Assembly (NCBI GenBank): GCA_025352585.1
Contig: JANXTD010000207.1
Span: forward strand, 1 to 15,349
Direction: 5' to 3'
Source of the DNA: Fimbriiglobus sp.
GTDB lineage: Bacteria > Planctomycetota > Planctomycetia > Gemmatales > Gemmataceae
DNA length: 15,349 nucleotides
The notes under the pieces are model-generated. The model had not been told where the DNA came from and ran no database searches. It was given only the letters and a program-made list of their open reading frames with translations. Shown piece after piece: positions 6,840 through 14,682 of this stretch (its first letter is position 1; each line of letters starts with the position of its first letter). The translations under genes and the position numbers were made by a program.

Positions 6840-9800
6840 ATGCCCCCTCGCCAACCGCTCCGTGAGAGCGCCGTCCTTTTCGTGGCCTGCCTGGCCGTGG
6901 GCCTCCCCGCGACACTCACGGCCGCGGCCCCGGACTTCGTGGCCCTCGCCTGGCCGCCGGTCGGCGTCGGCCTCGTCGCGGTCTGGCTGCGCGGCCGCTC
7001 ACTCCTCCCCGCCTACTTTTTCGCCACGTACTTGCTTCTGGCACTCCCGCGCCTCTCGACAGGCGGCGCGGCGGGCGGCCTCGAGGCGGCGGTCCTGGCG
7101 ACGGCCTACTCGGCGCAACTCCTTTTGGGAACCTGGCTGCTGCGGCGGGCGGTCGGGGCGGAGACGTTGCTGACGACGCCGCGCGACATCGCGGCCTTCT
7201 TGGCGGTGGTCGGCCCGCTGCACGCCGTCGTCGCGGCGTCGGCCGGGGTCGCGCTGGCCTACGCCGGCGGCCGAGTCGACGGGGCCTCGGCCGCGACCGC
7301 CTGGGCCGACTGGTGGCGCACGGACACGCTGGGCGGCCTGCTGTTCGCCCCGCTCGCGCTCGTCGCGTTGGGTCGGCCCTGCGCCCTGTGGGGGCCGCGC
7401 GTGGCGACGGTCGCGGCCCCGCTCGTGTTGACCCTGGCCCTGCTCGCCGCCGGGCAGAAACTCGCCGACGACTCCGAGGGCCGCGTCGTCCGGGCGGCCT
7501 ACGCCCGCGAGGTCGCGTCGGCGCTGCGGGAGGCCGGCACGGAACTCCGCCGCGTCGAGCTCGCCGCGTTGCGGTCCGAGCGATTCGTCTGCGACGACTT
7601 ACTCCCCGGCCGCGACCGGCCCGGCGTCGCCGCCGCGAGCCTGGGCGAGTTCGCGGCGCAATTCCCCAGCGTGCGCTCGGTCGTGGCGGTCGCCCGCGTC
7701 CCCCCGAACCCGGCCCGTCCCGGTCGCGACGTTGCGACGGCGGTCGCCCCGCCGGGCGAGATCCCGCTGGGCGACCCGGCCTGGGCGCAGCTGATCGGCG
7801 AGGCGTCGTGGGCGCGGCGGCCGGCAGTCGGCCGCGCCGGCGAGCGGTTGGTGCGCGTCGTCGTGCCCTGCGGCGCGCCGCCCGGCCCGCTCCAAGGGTT
7901 CGTCGCCGTCGAACTCGACCTGGCCGTCCTCCTCGACGGCGTGGGCGACCGCCTGGGGGAGAGCCTGTCGCTCGACCCGGCTGGGGCCGGCGACCCGCCC
8001 GCGCGGCCGCACGTCGAGGGCGAGTTGACGCTGTTGGGCAAGGCGATCGCGGTCCGGGGCACCCTGACGCCGGAGTACGAGGCGCGGCACCGGCCGGTCT
8101 ACTCGCCGGCGGCGGGGCTGCTCGGCGTCGGCCTGTACGCCGCCCTGGCGTCGCTGCTGCTGCTGGCCACCGGGCAGGCGGTCGCGGCCGGGCGCGAGGT
8201 CGAGGACCGCACGCGCGACTTGCTCCGCGAGGCCGAGACGCGCGCCGAAGTCGAGAGCGACCTGCGGCACAGCGAGGAGTGGCTGCGCGAGGCCCAACGG
8301 ATCACGCGCCTCGGCTACTGGGAGTGGCGGGCCGACGCCGACGAACTCGTCTGGTCGGCCGCGATGACCGACCTCCTCGGCCTGCAAGGCTCGGACATCC
8401 GCCTGCGCCTCGACGACTTCCTCGACCGCGTCCACCCGGACGACCGCGACGCCGTGCGCCGGCTCGTCGTCGGGATGCCGGGGGTGGCGCACCCGGTGGA
8501 CGTCGAGTTCCGCGTGGTCCGCCCCGACGGCCTGGTCCGCTGGTTCACCTCGACGGTCGCCTCGACGGCGGGCCGCGGCCGCGGCACGATCCGCGGCACG
8601 GCGCTGGACATCACCGACCGCAAGCGCACAGAGTTGGCCCTGCGCGAGGGCGAGGCGCGGCTGCGGCTGGCGCTGCACTCCGCCCGCATGGGCACCTGGG
8701 AGTGGGTGATCGGCACCGGCGACGTTTACTGGGACTTGCGGCAGGAGGCGATCTTCGGCTTCTCGCCGGGCAGCTTCAACCGCACCCTCGAGGGCTTCCG
8801 CCAGCGCGTCCACCCGGACGACCGCGAGGCGGTCTTCGGCGCGCTCGTCGGCTACCCGGACGACTCGACGACGTACGCCACCGAGTTCCGCATCGTGCTG
8901 CCGTGCGGCGAGGTCCGCTGGGTCGCCGGCTTCGGGCAGGTGCTCGCCGCGGAGGGCCGGCGGCCCCGGCTCGTCGGCATCAACTTCGACGTGACCGAGC
9001 GTAAGCTGGCCGAGCTGGCGATTCAGGAGAGCGACCTGCGGCACCGCCTCGCGCTGGAGGCCGGCCACATGGGCACGATGGTCTGGGACTTCCGAACCGA
9101 CCGCGTCTCCTGGGACGACCGCCTCCACGACCTCTTCGGCGTCGCCGCGACCGACTTCGACGGCACCGTCGCCGGCTTCTTCGTCCACGTCCACCCGAGC
9201 GACCGCGAGGCGCTGGCCGCGCACCTGGGCCGGTCGCGTCAAAACCCCCTCGGCGGCAAGTGCAACTGCGAGTTCCGCACCGCCCCGCGGGACGGCCGGA
9301 CCCGCTGGCTCAGCGGCAACGGCCACGTCGTCGCCACCGACGTGCCGGGCCACCTGCGGATGGTCGCCATCTTCTTCGACATCACGGAGGAGAAGTCCGC
9401 CGAGGACCGGCTGCTGGCGAGCGAGGAGCGGCTGCACGAGGCGCAAGAGATCTCGCGCATCGGCTCGTTCGAGTGGTACCCCCTCACCGGCGAGGTGACG
9501 TGGTCCGAGGAGATGTTCCGCCTCTTCGGCTACGAGCCGAGCGCCGTCGCGCCGAGCTACGAAGCCTTCGCCGCCCGCGTCCACCCGGACGACCGCGCCC
9601 TCGTCGCCGAGCGCTTCCACGCCGCCGTCCACGGGGGCGCGGACTACTGCTACGAGTTCCGCCTCGCGCTGCCCGGCGGCGAGGTCCGGCACCTCAGCGT
9701 CAACGCCCGGATCACCCGCGACGAGTCGGGGCGCGTGACGCTGTTCCGCGGCACCAACCAAGACATCACCGAGCGGAAGCGCGAGTCCGAGGAGCGGCGG

Positions 9801-11006
9801 CGCTTCCGCGACCAGCTCACCGAGGCGCAACGCCTCGAGTCGCTCGGCATCCTCGCCGGCGGCGTCGCCCACGACTTCAACAACCTCCTGACCGGGATCC
9901 TGGGCAACGCCAGCCTGGCGCGCGAGGCGCTGTCGCGCGACAGCGAGATCCACGAGTACCTGCGGCCGATCGAGAAGTCGGCGGAGCACGCGGCGCACCT
10001 GTGCCACCAGATGCTGACCTACGCCGGGGCCGGCAAGACGATCCTGGGGGCGTTGGACCTCGACGCGGTGATCGCCGAGTCGGACGACCTGATCAAGCTC
10101 AGCGCCTCGCGCAAGGCCGACTGCCGCGTCGAACTGCGCGGCGGGCTGCCGCCGATCGAGGCGGACGCCGGGCAGATCCGCCAGGTACTCTTGAACCTCG
10201 TGCAGAACGCCTCCGAGGCGCTGCCGCCGGGCGGCGGCCGAGTGACGGTACGCACCGGCCACGCCGAGCCGTTCCCCCCGCCGCCGACGGACGACACGAC
10301 GACCTTCGGCGTGCCGCCCGAGGCCGCGGCCGTCTGGCTCGAGGTCGAGGACGGCGGCTGCGGCATGAGCGCCGCCAACCGCCAGCGCATCTTCGAGCCG
10401 TTCTTCACGACCAAGTTCACCGGCCGCGGCCTCGGCCTCTCGGCGGTCCACGGGATCGTGCGCGACCACGGCGGCTGCATCTCGGTGACCAGCCGCGTCG
10501 GCCACGGCACGACCTTCCGCGTCGCCTTCCCGTGCGCGGGGGCACCGGTCGCGCAGGCGGGGCCGGCCGTCAGCAGCCGCACCCCGACCCCGGCGACGTG
10601 GGACGCCGCAGCCCGCCGCACCGCGCTGGTGGCCGACGACGAGCCGGCGATCCTGGGGCTGGTCAGCTTCGCGCTCAAGGGGCTGGGCTTCGCCGTCGAG
10701 AAGGCGTCCACGGGGGCCGAGGCGATCGCGCAGTTCCTCGAAGACCCCCAGCGCTTCCAGGTCGTGGTGCTCGACCTCATCATGCCCGGCGCGGACGGTC
10801 GCGAGGTGCTCGACCTGATCCGGCAGCACCGCCCCGACCTGCCGGTGATCGTGATGAGTGGGTACACGGAACACCAACTGGCCGACATCGAGTTCGGCGA
10901 GGCGGTGTCGTTCCTGCACAAGCCCTTCCGCGCGATCGACCTGACCGGGGCCGTCCGCCGCACGCTGGTCAAGAACGCGACCCCGGCGGACGGCACGCGG
11001 GTTTAA
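6840..11006 (+). CDS. Membrane hybrid histidine kinase: MASE1-like, CHASE-like, four PAS, HisKA, HATPase, receiver
   Basis: An in-frame stop at 6834-6836 limits the start to the ATG at 6840, giving 1388 residues. Residues about 10-205 form several membrane helices resembling MASE1 (FVALAWPPVGVGLVAVWLRG). A probably extracytoplasmic, CHASE-like region (about 206-420) ends in another helix (423-445). Four PAS/PAC units follow at about 485-598, 605-722, 732-852 and 864-980, three carrying HPDDR and one HPSDR. The kinase core has H1011 in GGVAHDFNNLL, N-box N1119/N1123, D1171 in VEDGGCGM and G1195-x-G-x-G in GRGLGLSAVHG. The receiver has D1266/D1267, phospho-acceptor D1312, S1340 and K1361. All key residues are present, so it should autophosphorylate and pass phosphate to D1312. 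No output domain or partner regulator is visible in the window. The ligand is unknown. Confidence 0.95.
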   Translation: MPPRQPLRESAVLFVACLAVGLPATLTAAAPDFVALAWPPVGVGLVAVWLRGRSLLPAYFFATYLLLALPRLSTGGAAGGLEAAVLATAYSAQLLLGTWLLRRAVGAETLLTTPRDIAAFLAVVGPLHAVVAASAGVALAYAGGRVDGASAATAWADWWRTDTLGGLLFAPLALVALGRPCALWGPRVATVAAPLVLTLALLAAGQKLADDSEGRVVRAAYAREVASALREAGTELRRVELAALRSERFVCDDLLPGRDRPGVAAASLGEFAAQFPSVRSVVAVARVPPNPARPGRDVATAVAPPGEIPLGDPAWAQLIGEASWARRPAVGRAGERLVRVVVPCGAPPGPLQGFVAVELDLAVLLDGVGDRLGESLSLDPAGAGDPPARPHVEGELTLLGKAIAVRGTLTPEYEARHRPVYSPAAGLLGVGLYAALASLLLLATGQAVAAGREVEDRTRDLLREAETRAEVESDLRHSEEWLREAQRITRLGYWEWRADADELVWSAAMTDLLGLQGSDIRLRLDDFLDRVHPDDRDAVRRLVVGMPGVAHPVDVEFRVVRPDGLVRWFTSTVASTAGRGRGTIRGTALDITDRKRTELALREGEARLRLALHSARMGTWEWVIGTGDVYWDLRQEAIFGFSPGSFNRTLEGFRQRVHPDDREAVFGALVGYPDDSTTYATEFRIVLPCGEVRWVAGFGQVLAAEGRRPRLVGINFDVTERKLAELAIQESDLRHRLALEAGHMGTMVWDFRTDRVSWDDRLHDLFGVAATDFDGTVAGFFVHVHPSDREALAAHLGRSRQNPLGGKCNCEFRTAPRDGRTRWLSGNGHVVATDVPGHLRMVAIFFDITEEKSAEDRLLASEERLHEAQEISRIGSFEWYPLTGEVTWSEEMFRLFGYEPSAVAPSYEAFAARVHPDDRALVAERFHAAVHGGADYCYEFRLALPGGEVRHLSVNARITRDESGRVTLFRGTNQDITERKRESEERRRFRDQLTEAQRLESLGILAGGVAHDFNNLLTGILGNASLAREALSRDSEIHEYLRPIEKSAEHAAHLCHQMLTYAGAGKTILGALDLDAVIAESDDLIKLSASRKADCRVELRGGLPPIEADAGQIRQVLLNLVQNASEALPPGGGRVTVRTGHAEPFPPPPTDDTTTFGVPPEAAAVWLEVEDGGCGMSAANRQRIFEPFFTTKFTGRGLGLSAVHGIVRDHGGCISVTSRVGHGTTFRVAFPCAGAPVAQAGPAVSSRTPTPATWDAAARRTALVADDEPAILGLVSFALKGLGFAVEKASTGAEAIAQFLEDPQRFQVVVLDLIMPGADGREVLDLIRQHRPDLPVIVMSGYTEHQLADIEFGEAVSFLHKPFRAIDLTGAVRRTLVKNATPADGTRV

Positions 11007-12511
11007 AGCTGCGTCTCGGCGACCTCGACGGCGCGCATCAGCCCCATCGCCTTGTTCACCGTCTCGGCGAACTCCGCGTCGGGGTCGCTGTCGGCGACCA
11101 GCCCCGCGCCCGCCTGGATGTCGGCCGTCGTGCCGACGAGGACCATCGTCCGCAAGGCGATGCAGGTGTCGGTGTTGCCGTTGTAATCGACGTAGCCTAC
11201 CGCCCCGCCGTACGGCCCGCGGCGGTGCGGCTCCAACTCGTCGATGATCTCCATCGCCCGCACCTTGGGGGCACCGCTCAGTGTGCCGGCCGGCAGCGCC
11301 GAGCGCATGGCGTCGAACGGCGTCTTGCCCTCGGCGAGTTCCCCGGTGACCGTACTCGACAGGTGCATGACGTGCGAGTAACGCTCGACCTGCATCAGCT
11401 CACGCACCTTCACGCTGCCGACCTTGGCCACGCGGCCCACGTCGTTGCGGGCCAGATCGACGAGCATGATGTGCTCGGCGCGCTCCTTGGGGTCGGCCAA
11501 AAGCTCCGCGGCGAATGCCCGGTCCTCCTCGTCGGTGCGGCCGCGCGGGCGGGTTCCGGCGAGCGGCCGCACGGTGACTTCGCCGTTCTCGACGCGGCAC
11601 ATGATCTCCGGCGACGCCCCGATCAGCGTGGCCGGCCCGCCCTCGACGAAGAACATGAACGGGCTGGGGTTCACGATCCGCAGCGCCCGATAAATGTCGA
11701 ACGGCTTCGCCTTCGTGGTGGTGCGAAACCGCTGGCTGAGCACGACCTGGAAGGCGTCGCCGGCCAGGATGTACTCCTTCGCCTTCAGGACGGCCGCCTG
11801 ATAAACCCCCGGTGCGAAGTTCGACGCGTACCGCGTCGCGACCGTGCCCGGCGTCAGCGCGGCCGCTTCCGGGGCGATGTCCGCCAGCGGCAAACTGACG
11901 CCGACGGTCGCCAGACGGGTCACCAGTCCATCGACGCGGTCGCACGCTGCCTGGTAACTTTCCCGTACCGAAACGTCGGGCGTGATCCGGGCGGTGACGA
12001 CGACCTGGGCCGTCTTGAAGATGTGGTCGAAGATCACCATCTGGTCGTAAAAGGCGAACGCCAGGTCCGGCACGCCGCGGTCGTCGGCCGGGGCGTTCGG
12101 CAGGTGTTCCATGTAGCGGACGGTGTCGTAGCCGGCGTAGCCGACCGCCCCGCCGGAGAACCGCGGCAGCCCCGGTAGGTTCGGTGCCCTGAACGCTTCG
12201 ACGCGCTCCTCGAAGAGCCGCAGAGGGTCGGGGTGCAGCGACTCGACCCACGGTCCGCCGGCGACTTTGGTCCGCACGCGAGTGCCGTAGGCCTCGAACC
12301 ACTCGAACGGGGCGGAGCCGAGGAAGCTGTAGCGGCCGACGCGCTCCGTGCCGACGACGCTCTCGAAGAGGAAGGCCCCGGAGCCGTCGCGGATTTTGGC
12401 GAACGCCGACACCGGGGTGAGGTCGTCGGCCGTGACGCGGCGGTAGACCGGCACGGCGGTGTGCGTCGCCGCGAGGGCCGTGAACTCGTCGAGACTCGGT
12501 CGATAGCGCAT
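11003..12511 (-). CDS. trpE: Anthranilate synthase component I (TrpE)
   Basis: The 502-residue enzyme converts chorismate to anthranilate, the first committed step of tryptophan synthesis, using ammonia from the glutamine amidotransferase TrpG. The N-terminal domain (about 20-170) contains LFESVVGTERVGRYSF, which matches the LLES element that binds feedback-inhibiting tryptophan. The chorismate-binding domain (about 228-490) has NPSPFMFF, LAGTRPRG, EHIMLVDLARNDVGRV, LPAGTLSGAPKVRAME, GGAVGYVDYNGNTDTCIA and IQAGAGLVADSDP. Length and motifs are those of a complete enzyme. The ATG at 12511-12509 is chosen because the conserved N-terminus begins there; the frame stays open upstream but only as antisense-type noise inside the sigma gene. 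Its stop TAA overlaps the convergent kinase stop. No trpG or other trp gene lies in the window. The leader contains an inverted repeat that may affect expression. Confidence 0.97.
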   Translation of the reverse strand: MRYRPSLDEFTALAATHTAVPVYRRVTADDLTPVSAFAKIRDGSGAFLFESVVGTERVGRYSFLGSAPFEWFEAYGTRVRTKVAGGPWVESLHPDPLRLFEERVEAFRAPNLPGLPRFSGGAVGYAGYDTVRYMEHLPNAPADDRGVPDLAFAFYDQMVIFDHIFKTAQVVVTARITPDVSVRESYQAACDRVDGLVTRLATVGVSLPLADIAPEAAALTPGTVATRYASNFAPGVYQAAVLKAKEYILAGDAFQVVLSQRFRTTTKAKPFDIYRALRIVNPSPFMFFVEGGPATLIGASPEIMCRVENGEVTVRPLAGTRPRGRTDEEDRAFAAELLADPKERAEHIMLVDLARNDVGRVAKVGSVKVRELMQVERYSHVMHLSSTVTGELAEGKTPFDAMRSALPAGTLSGAPKVRAMEIIDELEPHRRGPYGGAVGYVDYNGNTDTCIALRTMVLVGTTADIQAGAGLVADSDPDAEFAETVNKAMGLMRAVEVAETQL

Positions 12512-12513
12512 CG

Positions 12514-12552
12514 CAACCCGCCGCACAGATGTCGAGGAATCCCGTGCGGTTG
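12514..12552 (-). promoter_or_regulatory. Inverted repeat in the trpE leader, adjoining the start codon
   Basis: On the minus strand, CAACCGCAC (12552-12544) can pair with GTGCG...GTTG (12526-12514), interrupted by a 4-nt bulge, around a 17-nt loop. The second arm ends two bases before the trpE ATG, where a ribosome binding site would be. It could reduce initiation or terminate the upstream sigma transcript, but no T-run follows and no Trp-codon leader peptide is seen. Confidence 0.35.
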
Positions 12553-12566
12553 GTGTATGCCGGCCG

Positions 12567-14558
12567 TCACTTCCAGGCGACGAATTGCGGGCCGTAGCCG
12601 GTGAACTGGAAGCTCGCGGGCTTCGGCGTCGGCACCGCGACCTTGGCGGGGTTCTTGCCGTCGGGGTCGCAGGTGACGACGCACGGCTCGACGACTTGCA
12701 TCCCGTCGCTGCCGTGGCTCCAGCCCTTGGCGTCGGTGAAGGCGACGCGGCCGCCATCGGGCGACCAGCGGACGCCGTGGCCGTAGTCCGGCACGGCGGT
12801 CGGCTGCGTGGCGAGTGGGGTCACGGTGCCGGCGGCGAGGTCCACGAGTTGAAATTGCCGGCTCGGGTAGGTCACCAAGCCGTCGTGAGGTGACGCCGGC
12901 GGGAGGAGGTGTTTCGGGTACGGTACGGAGACCCACCGGGTGACGACGGCCCGCTTGCCGTCGGGCGAGAACGCCGCCTCACGAGTGTAACCGCCGACGG
13001 TGACGGGCTCGCCCAGCGGGCGCAGTGTCGCCGCCTGCTCGGGGTCCTCCGAGAGTGTGGCGAGGGCCAAGACGTACTCGTCAGCCCGCGGATTGGTAAC
13101 AACGAGAAGGGACCGACCGTTCGGGCTGACGGCAATCGGCCAGGCGCTCGACGGCAAGAGGAGCCGCTGCTTCTTGCCGGTGGCGACCTCGAAGCGCGTC
13201 GTGACGTGAGTCGGGCTGAAGGAGACGAACGGAGGCGTGGCTTGCAACGCCCCCGCCTCGTCCGTCCTCGTCGAGTACACGAACAGGCCGTCGGGGGACC
13301 ACACGTAGGCGGGGTAGCCGTCTGCCCAGTCGGTGAGGCGTAAGGCCCGCCCGACGTTGTCCACCAAGTACGACTGGGAACGGATCAAGGTGCTGTTGGA
13401 TTGGCCGATCATCGGCACGCCTTGTCGGAACACCAGCTCACGGCCGGGCCGGACGACCTGCCCGAGAAGTCCCTGAACGAGTGACCGCCCGTCGGGACTG
13501 ACGTCCGCAGTGGTGATGTCCGCGGCATCCACGAGGGCGATCCCCTTGGAGTCTCCGACGGTAACCCGCTTGACTTCGGAACCAACGTCGAGCAGGTCTC
13601 TTGACTGCGACGTGCCAAGAACCCCGTCGCCGGATAGGGCCCAGACGGCCGCCGTCGCGGGCACGACTCGCCGCGGCTCGACCCGTTCGACTCGTGGCGT
13701 GACCGTGGCAAAGACAAACGACGGCTCCGCGGCCTTCGCCACAACTTCGGGCTTCGCCGGCGCGACCGGCTTCGGCTCGTCGCCGCCGGCGAACATCAGC
13801 CCGAGGCTGGCCCCCGTCACGCCGAGGGCCGCGCACAGCTTCAGCTTCCACGCGATGATGGTGCTCACAATCGCCTCCGTGATGCGTTGAACGAGGGGAG
13901 TCACCGACGGTAGGTCGAACGCGAGCGACGGGCCGCCGACCGCCAGGCCGGTCAGTGCCGCCAGGGCACTTGGGGCGAAGCCGCGGCGGGCCAGGCGCTC
14001 GGCGAGGCGGCGGCGGGCGGCCGCCAGGCGGCTCGACAGCGTGCCCTCCGCGATGCCCAGCCGGGACGCCGCCAGGCTCCGCGGGCAGCCCTCGAGTTCG
14101 CACAGCACGACCGCCGCGCGGCAAGCGTCGCTCAAGTGGGCGACCTCGTCGAGCAGCGCCGCGACGGCGTCGGGGTCGGCTGACACCGCAGTGTCACCCG
14201 GCACGTCGGCAGTGAGCGGCACCCACGGCTTGCGCCGGTTGCGCCGCGCCACCTCGCGGCACGCCTTGACCGACGCGCCGTACAGCCAGGCGGCGACGGG
14301 GGCGGTGCCGTGGACGCGGCTCGCCTTGCGGGCGAGGGCCAGGAACACAGCTTGCGCCGCGTCCTCGGCGTCGTGGGCGTGGCCCAGTCGCTTGCGGCAG
14401 ACCGCCGCCACCATGCCGCCGTGCCGCGCGACCAATGCCGCGAACGCGCCGGCGTCGCCGTGCAGGGCGAAGCGGGCGAGCAGGTCGGCGTCGGGCGTCG
14501 GCCGGTCGTGCAGCGGCGCGAAGTGCGCGTGCAACCGGGCGGCGAGTGTCGCGGCCAT
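12567..14558 (-). CDS. ECF sigma factor fused to a transmembrane segment and a propeller-like (PD40/TolB-type) domain
   Basis: The first 190 of 663 residues are an ECF sigma-70 factor. Region 2 (about 24-90) contains LLARFALHGDAGAFAALV and DAEDAAQAVFLALARKA, and region 4 (about 131-188) contains LGIAEGTLSSRLAAARRRLAERL for -35 recognition. A hydrophobic stretch (about 227-257, VSTIIAWKLKLCAALGVTGASLGLMFAGG) probably crosses the membrane. It is followed by a Pro/Lys linker and a domain (about 300-660) with repeated SPDG or SPNG blades (VWSPDGLFVYS, AVSPNGRSLLVV, AFSPDGKRAVV, RWSPDGGRVAF). Such fusions are well known in Gemmata-type planctomycetes; the tail is thought to sense or tether and so control the sigma part, but this is not shown here. 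A good Shine-Dalgarno precedes the ATG. No separate anti-sigma gene is adjacent. Targets are unknown. Confidence 0.94.
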   Translation of the reverse strand: MAATLAARLHAHFAPLHDRPTPDADLLARFALHGDAGAFAALVARHGGMVAAVCRKRLGHAHDAEDAAQAVFLALARKASRVHGTAPVAAWLYGASVKACREVARRNRRKPWVPLTADVPGDTAVSADPDAVAALLDEVAHLSDACRAAVVLCELEGCPRSLAASRLGIAEGTLSSRLAAARRRLAERLARRGFAPSALAALTGLAVGGPSLAFDLPSVTPLVQRITEAIVSTIIAWKLKLCAALGVTGASLGLMFAGGDEPKPVAPAKPEVVAKAAEPSFVFATVTPRVERVEPRRVVPATAAVWALSGDGVLGTSQSRDLLDVGSEVKRVTVGDSKGIALVDAADITTADVSPDGRSLVQGLLGQVVRPGRELVFRQGVPMIGQSNSTLIRSQSYLVDNVGRALRLTDWADGYPAYVWSPDGLFVYSTRTDEAGALQATPPFVSFSPTHVTTRFEVATGKKQRLLLPSSAWPIAVSPNGRSLLVVTNPRADEYVLALATLSEDPEQAATLRPLGEPVTVGGYTREAAFSPDGKRAVVTRWVSVPYPKHLLPPASPHDGLVTYPSRQFQLVDLAAGTVTPLATQPTAVPDYGHGVRWSPDGGRVAFTDAKGWSHGSDGMQVVEPCVVTCDPDGKNPAKVAVPTPKPASFQFTGYGPQFVAWK

Positions 14559-14566
14559 TCGTTCGA

Positions 14567-14573
14567 TCCTTCC
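14567..14573 (-). promoter_or_regulatory. Ribosome binding site of the ECF sigma gene, within a short hairpin
   Basis: The minus strand reads GGAAGGA eight bases before the ATG at 14558, confirming the start. GAAGG of this site (14572-14568) can pair with CCTTC just upstream (14580-14576) across a three-base loop, so the site may be partly masked. The stem has only five pairs. Confidence 0.6.
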
Positions 14574-14607
14574 GTGAAGGCCGGGTTCCGTCCCGGCCCA
14601 CCCTCTT

Positions 14608-14642
14608 ACGGCCGACGACGCCGGGGCGCGTCGGTCGGCCGT
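14608..14642 (-). terminator. Strong hairpin between the SbcC-like gene and the ECF sigma gene, probable terminator
   Basis: Arm 14608-14621 (ACGGCCGAC then GACGC) pairs with 14628-14642 (GCGTC, one bulged G, GTCGGCCGT). This gives 14 base pairs around a six-base loop. It begins 40 bases beyond the SbcC-like stop on the minus strand. No T-run follows on the minus strand; on the plus strand a TTTT is found at 14648-14651, but no plus-strand gene ends nearby. It most likely separates the SbcC-like transcript from the sigma gene; it could instead protect a 3' end. Confidence 0.55.
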
Positions 14643-14682
14643 CGGGATTTTCGCACAACGACGCGGCCGGCGGAAGCCCTCG

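Noticed and set aside
7599..10919. Long minus-strand open frame of 1106 codons opposite the kinase gene
   Set aside because: It is an antisense shadow of the GC-rich kinase gene. Its translation is a low-complexity Arg/Ala/Val/Asp mix with no motif, while the plus strand encodes clear kinase domains.
9260..12178. Long plus-strand open frame of 972 codons crossing the kinase and trpE
   Set aside because: It runs through two well-defined genes in other frames, is Arg/Pro-rich without domains, and arises from few A/T-rich stop codons at high GC.
12512..12757. Upstream in-frame extension of trpE
   Set aside because: It would lie inside the sigma-factor gene and is Ser/Arg/Pro-rich noise; the conserved TrpE N-terminus begins at the ATG at 12511.
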